The notes beneath the pieces were generated by a model that ran no database searches, was not told the origin of the DNA, and was given only the letters and a program-made list of their open reading frames with translations. The translations under genes were made by a program, and so were the position numbers. From positions 1-37,004 of the forward strand of contig SVPE01000020.1 of assembly GCA_015066015.1 (NCBI GenBank): a stretch of 37,004 bases of DNA. The letters run 5' to 3'. Of the stretch, positions 33,829 to 37,004 are shown in pieces; the stretch's first letter is position 1; every line of letters starts with the position of its first letter. The DNA is from Oscillospiraceae bacterium. Lineage in GTDB: Bacteria; Bacillota; Clostridia; Oscillospirales; Acutalibacteraceae.

Positions 33829-36144
33829 ATGAAAAAAATGATTTGCTCAAGATGCAAAAAACGTCCTGCTGTGATTTTTATTTCAAAAATCGTTGACGGA
33901 AAGACTGTGCCGGAAGGACTTTGCATCAAATGTGCAATGGAAATGAATATAGGTCCCATCAAACAGATGATGGAGCAGATGGGTATTACGGAAGAGGATG
34001 TCGACTCCATCAGTGAGCAGTTCAGCAATATGTTCCCTGATAACGAGGGTGAGGACAACTTTGAACCGGGAGGCTCACCGACAATGCCTTTTTTACAGGG
34101 GCTTTTCGGCGATCTTCAGAACGGACTTACTGTCAGAAATGAAAGCAAGCAGGAGATGACATCATCCGAACCTAAAACAGATAACGAACCCAAAAAACAA
34201 AGCAGAAAATCCAAAAGGGAAAAAGAGAAGAAGCGTAAGTTCCTTCAGCTTTACTGTACCGACCTTACCGCAAAGGCAAAAGACGGTAAAATTGACAACA
34301 TCGTCGGCAGAGACAAGGAGCTTTCGAGAGTTGTGCAGATTCTCTGCAGACGCTCAAAGAATAATCCTTGCCTTATCGGTGAGCCCGGTGTAGGCAAAAC
34401 TGCAATTGCGGAGGCTTTGGCCCAGAAAATAGCTGCAGGTGAGGTTCCCGCTAAGCTTGCAGACAAGGAAATACATCTTCTTGACCTTACAGCTCTTGTT
34501 GCCGGAACACAGTTCAGAGGACAGTTTGAAAGCAGAATTAAGAATCTCGTTGACGAAGTGAAATACAACGGAAACATAATTCTTTTCATTGACGAAATCC
34601 ACAATCTTGTAGGTACCGGTGATGCCGAAGGCTCAATGAATGCTGCCAATATTCTCAAGCCTGCACTTTCAAGGGGTGAGATTCAGGTGGTCGGTGCGAC
34701 TACCTTCACCGAATACAGAAAGCACATTGAAAAGGATGCCGCACTTGAAAGACGCTTCCAGCCTGTCAAGGTTGAGGAGCCTTCTGTTGAGGATGCAACT
34801 GCAATTCTTCTCGGCATCAAAAAATATTATGAAGCTTACCACAGAGTGCAGATAAGTGATGCACTTGTAAAAAAAGCGGTAGTGCTTTCGGAAAGATATA
34901 TTACAGACCGCTTTCTTCCTGACAAAGCTATTGACCTTCTTGATGAAGCCTGCACCTGCGCAAACCTGCGTAATAAGGCTATCAGCGAGCTCGAAATCAG
35001 CGAAAGAAAGCTTGCTGATCTGAAGCTTGATGAAGAAGACCTTATGGCTGAGACGGAAAACATCGACTATGAGGCAATCGCAAAGCTTAAAAGTGAGATT
35101 GTTCTTTGTGAAAATGACATCAGCGGTCTTACAGACAAGGCTAATGACAATGCTGTTACTGAAGAGGACATTGCCAAGGTTATTGAGCTCTGGACAGGTG
35201 TGCCCTCAAGTAAGGTTATTGAAAGTGACCTGAAAAAGCTGGCTCATCTTGAAGATACACTCAGACAGAAGGTTATCGGTCAGGACGAGGCGATTTCTGT
35301 TATCGCTGCGGCTATAAAGAGAAGCCGCGTACAGATAAGTCCCAGAAGAAGACCCGCATCTTTCATTTTTGTAGGTCCTACAGGTGTCGGAAAAACCGAG
35401 CTTGTTAAGCAGATTTCAACAGAACTTTTCTCAACACCTGAAACCCTTATCAGACTCGATATGTCCGAGTTTATGGAAAAGCATAGCGTGTCACGTATCA
35501 TCGGATCGCCTCCGGGTTATGTTGGCTATGACGAGGCAGGTCAGCTTACCGAAAAGGTAAGAAGAAAGCCCTACAGTGTAATTCTCTTTGATGAAATTGA
35601 AAAGGCACATCCGGACGTAATGAACATTCTTCTGCAGATTCTTGATGAAGGAAGAATCACAGATGCTCAGGGCAGGACGGTTAACTTTGAAAATACAATT
35701 ATTGTCATGACCTCAAATGCCGGTAGTGAAAGAAAATCAGGAGCTTTAGGCTTCGGTAAGGAAAAGGGCGACGCCACAAAGGAAAAGATAATGAAAGCAC
35801 TTTCCGATTTCCTTCGTCCCGAATTCATCGGCAGAGTTGATGAGATTGCAATTTTCAACGCACTTACCGTTGCGGACTATGAAAAAATCGCTGAGCTTCT
35901 TCTCGGAGAGCTCGCCGAGAGTCTTACAGAAAAAGGCATAACCTTCAGGTGGAGTGCAGATGTCTGCAAATATCTCGCCGAAAACTCTCACGACGGACAG
36001 CGCGGAGCAAGAGATCTCCGTAACCTTATCCGAAAGAAGCTTGAAGACGGCATTGCAAACATTATTATTGATAATGCCGACTCTCCTGTAAGCGGTATTG
36101 CTGCCGAAATAAAAGACGGAGAAATATCACTGTCTCATATTTGA
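33829..36144 (+). CDS. clpE: Clp protease ATPase ClpE-like (Hsp100, AAA+)
   Basis: A 771-residue Hsp100 unfoldase that feeds ClpP. The N terminus is a zinc finger with CxxC pairs Cys6/Cys9 and Cys32/Cys35 (ICSRCKKRPA, LCIKCAMEM), the mark of ClpE; there is no ClpC/ClpA-type double N domain. AAA-1 has Walker A GEPGVGKT (184-191) and IDEIHNLVG. A short coiled coil (about 380-440) is the M-domain. AAA-2 has GPTGVGKTE (516-524), FDEIEKAHPD and RPEFIGRVDEI. The ClpP tripeptide loop is LGF in SGALGFGKE. No CtsR-like heat-shock operator is evident upstream, so regulation is not seen. Confidence 0.88.
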   Translation: MKKMICSRCKKRPAVIFISKIVDGKTVPEGLCIKCAMEMNIGPIKQMMEQMGITEEDVDSISEQFSNMFPDNEGEDNFEPGGSPTMPFLQGLFGDLQNGLTVRNESKQEMTSSEPKTDNEPKKQSRKSKREKEKKRKFLQLYCTDLTAKAKDGKIDNIVGRDKELSRVVQILCRRSKNNPCLIGEPGVGKTAIAEALAQKIAAGEVPAKLADKEIHLLDLTALVAGTQFRGQFESRIKNLVDEVKYNGNIILFIDEIHNLVGTGDAEGSMNAANILKPALSRGEIQVVGATTFTEYRKHIEKDAALERRFQPVKVEEPSVEDATAILLGIKKYYEAYHRVQISDALVKKAVVLSERYITDRFLPDKAIDLLDEACTCANLRNKAISELEISERKLADLKLDEEDLMAETENIDYEAIAKLKSEIVLCENDISGLTDKANDNAVTEEDIAKVIELWTGVPSSKVIESDLKKLAHLEDTLRQKVIGQDEAISVIAAAIKRSRVQISPRRRPASFIFVGPTGVGKTELVKQISTELFSTPETLIRLDMSEFMEKHSVSRIIGSPPGYVGYDEAGQLTEKVRRKPYSVILFDEIEKAHPDVMNILLQILDEGRITDAQGRTVNFENTIIVMTSNAGSERKSGALGFGKEKGDATKEKIMKALSDFLRPEFIGRVDEIAIFNALTVADYEKIAELLLGELAESLTEKGITFRWSADVCKYLAENSHDGQRGARDLRNLIRKKLEDGIANIIIDNADSPVSGIAAEIKDGEISLSHI

Positions 36145-36150
36145 TTTGGT

Positions 36151-36182
36151 TCAGGGTCTGTGTTTTGCAGGCCCTGATTTTC
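36151..36182 (+). terminator. intrinsic terminator after clpE
   Basis: TCAGGGTCTG pairs with CAGGCCCTGA (one G-T) around TGTTTTG, followed by TTTTC. Confidence 0.85.
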
Positions 36183-36216
36183 AAGAAAATATATTGCATA
36201 TTTTTTGAAAAAAGCC

Positions 36217-36245
36217 TTGACAACAGCAGAGTAATTGTGTATAAT
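36217..36245 (+). promoter_or_regulatory. perfect consensus promoter of the tRNA operon
   Basis: TTGACA (36217-36222), 17-base spacer, TATAAT (36240-36245), 20 bases before tRNA-Gly. Both hexamers are perfect, as expected for stable RNA. Confidence 0.95.
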
Positions 36246-36265
36246 AATCAGCGTTGCACAGCTAT

Positions 36266-36339
36266 GCGGGTGTAGTTCAATGGTAGAATCCCAGCCTTCC
36301 AAGCTGGTCGTGTGGGTTCGATTCCCATCACCCGCTCCA
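36266..36339 (+). tRNA. tRNA-Gly (anticodon TCC)
   Basis: Acceptor GCGGGTG pairs with CACCCGC; T-loop GGTTCGATTCC; anticodon stem CCAGC/GCTGG closes the loop CTTCCAA, giving TCC. TCCA is encoded at the 3' end. Confidence 0.97.
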
Positions 36340-36348
36340 ATTTAATAT

Positions 36349-36425
<77 letters not shown>

Positions 36426-36431
36426 GTAGGT

Positions 36432-36509
36432 GGTGGATATAGCTCAGTTGGTTAGAGCGCCAGGTTGTGGCCCTGGAGGTCGTCGGTTCGAATCCGATTA
36501 TCCACCCCA
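36432..36509 (+). tRNA. tRNA-His (anticodon GTG)
   Basis: Eight-base acceptor GGTGGATA pairs with TATCCACC, the first G being the extra G-1 that identifies tRNA-His; anticodon loop TTGTGGC gives GTG; CCA encoded. The call fits only if G36432 is included. Confidence 0.96.
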
Positions 36510-36532
36510 TTTGTTTTTTTACAGATAAATAC

Positions 36533-36607
36533 AGGGATGTCGTCAAGCGGTAAGACACAACACTTTGACTGTTGCATTCGTAGGTTCGAATCCTGCCATC
36601 CCTGCCA
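36533..36607 (+). tRNA. tRNA-Gln (anticodon TTG)
   Basis: Acceptor AGGGATG pairs with CATCCCT; anticodon stem CAACA/TGTTG closes CTTTGAC, giving TTG; T-arm GTAGGTTCGAATCCTGC; 3' GCCA encoded. Confidence 0.96.
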
Positions 36608-36638
36608 AAAAATCCAAGTCTTCGGACTTGGATTTTTT
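36607..36638 (+). terminator. strong bidirectional terminator of the tRNA operon
   Basis: AAAAAATCCAAGTC and GACTTGGATTTTTT form a perfect 14-bp stem closed by the TTCG tetraloop. Confidence 0.95.
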
Positions 36639-36641
36639 CAT

Positions 36642-36833
36642 TTATGTCCGCAGGACATAACTTCGTTTATCTGCTTTAGCAGATAACTTCATTTGAGCGT
36701 AGCTCAACTTCATTCAGCTTATGGACATAAACGAATGAAGTTGCCTTACGGCAAATGAAGTGCTTACGCAATGAAGTGTGCCTTCGGCACAATGAAGTTG
36801 CCCTACGGGCAAATGTATGGGCGGGACACCCGC
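36642..36833. repeat. array of about nine short hairpins with an orientation-switching linker
   Basis: Perfect small palindromes follow one another: TTATGTCC-GCA-GGACATAA (36642-36660), TTATCTGC-TTTA-GCAGATAA (36667-36686), TTGAGC-GTA-GCTCAA (36693-36707), TTATG-GA-CATAA (36719-36730), TTGCC-TTAC-GGCAA (36741-36754), TGC-TTAC-GCA (36761-36770), TGTGCC-TTC-GGCACA (36777-36791), TTGCCC-TAC-GGGCAA (36798-36812) and GCGGG-ACA-CCCGC (36821-36833). Stems differ in sequence, but the spacers are nearly constant: CTTCRTT in the left half and AATGAAG/ATGAAG in the right. CAACTTCATTC (36705-36715) and GAATGAAGTTG (36733-36743) are perfect inverted repeats around the centre. No coding is seen. Not CRISPR: spacing units are 14-26 bases and the palindromes, not the spacers, vary. 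Confidence 0.85.
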
Positions 36834-36839
36834 ACCCGA

Positions 36840-36868
36840 TTGTAATTATGGATTATCTATGATATAAT
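36840..36868 (+). promoter_or_regulatory. promoter for the VOC-family gene
   Basis: TTGTAA (36840-36845), 17-base spacer, TGA-TATAAT with the hexamer at 36863-36868. Confidence 0.75.
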
Positions 36869-36906
36869 CAGTTCGACAAATAAGAATTTAAAGGAGACTG
36901 TCCACT

Positions 36907-37004
36907 ATGAAAATGATGCACATAACCATCCAAACTCAAAATTTCAATGAGGAAATCAAATTTTATCAAGAGATCATCGGTCTTTCCATTCAACATGAAA
37001 TGAA
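36907..37004 (+). CDS. start of a VOC-superfamily protein (glyoxalase/bleomycin resistance fold), cut by window end
   Basis: ATG 36907 follows AAAGGAG by about ten bases, and the frame is open to the window edge (about 32 residues). The start MKMMHITIQTQNFNEEIKFY followed by QEIIGLSIQHE is the classic first beta-strand and helix of the VOC fold, with a His near residue 5 that usually binds metal. These proteins include glyoxalases, dioxygenases and antibiotic-resistance proteins; the specific role cannot be told from this part. Confidence 0.75.
   Translation, partial: MKMMHITIQTQNFNEEIKFYQEIIGLSIQHEM

Noticed and set aside
36465..36686. Plus-strand frame of 73 codons covering tRNA-His/Gln, the terminator and array start
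   Set aside because: It lies over two tRNAs and a perfect terminator and has no ribosome site.
36642..36833. CRISPR array
   Set aside because: Repeats are too short and palindromic, spacers are constant rather than unique, and no cas genes are near.

Overview
The window looks like chromosomal DNA of a low-to-mid GC Gram-positive anaerobe of the class Clostridia, most likely Oscillospiraceae/Ruminococcaceae (gut Firmicutes). This rests on AddAB instead of RecBCD, a dgt-dnaG-rpoD cluster, ECF transporter genes next to truA, strong GGAGG-type ribosome sites, TTGACA/TATAAT promoters, a ClpE-type ATPase with an N-terminal zinc finger, and nickel and 2-hydroxyacyl-CoA dehydratase type proteins typical of strict anaerobes. 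The assignment is inference; there is no rRNA gene here.

Layout. 1-1.7 kb: the tail of an unknown gene, a PhlG-like (diacetylphloroglucinol/phloretin hydrolase family) protein and a small conserved hypothetical. 1.9-6.8 kb: a tight operon encoding a CooC-type nickel ATPase, an unknown protein with a Cys-rich tail, a His-rich mini-protein, a CooT-type nickel protein, two different 2-hydroxyacyl-CoA dehydratase/benzoyl-CoA reductase-like subunits, and a 58-residue membrane peptide. 7-8.5 kb: an MFS (GPH-type) transporter with its own promoter. 8.5-12.4 kb: a secreted LCAT-like hydrolase with Cys at the nucleophile position, a low-molecular-weight tyrosine phosphatase and a membrane-anchored alpha/beta hydrolase, bracketed by two copies of a 138-bp fold-back repeat.

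12.4-19.3 kb: addB-addA (double-strand break repair). 19.4-24.4 kb: rpmE, a YigZ/IMPACT protein, dgt, dnaG and rpoD. 24.4-25.9 kb: a secreted fibronectin-III protein. 26-32.4 kb: ruvC-ruvA-ruvB (Holliday junction processing), an rRNA-type methyltransferase, ecfA1-ecfA2-ecfT (energising module for vitamin uptake) and truA. 32.4-36.1 kb: a CvpA-family protein, pgsA and a clpE-like gene. 36.2-36.6 kb: a four-tRNA operon (Gly, Arg, His, Gln) with a consensus promoter and a perfect terminator, followed by an array of small hairpins and the start of a VOC-family gene.

The most intriguing parts are two. First, nickel-enzyme maturation genes (cooC, cooT, a His-rich protein) sit without any CO dehydrogenase, in one operon with a 2-hydroxyacyl-CoA dehydratase-like pair, which suggests an uncharacterised metalloenzyme system. 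Second, about nine mini-hairpins at 36642-36833 are spaced by a 6-7-base linker that flips orientation in the middle. The rest is mostly ordinary housekeeping DNA.
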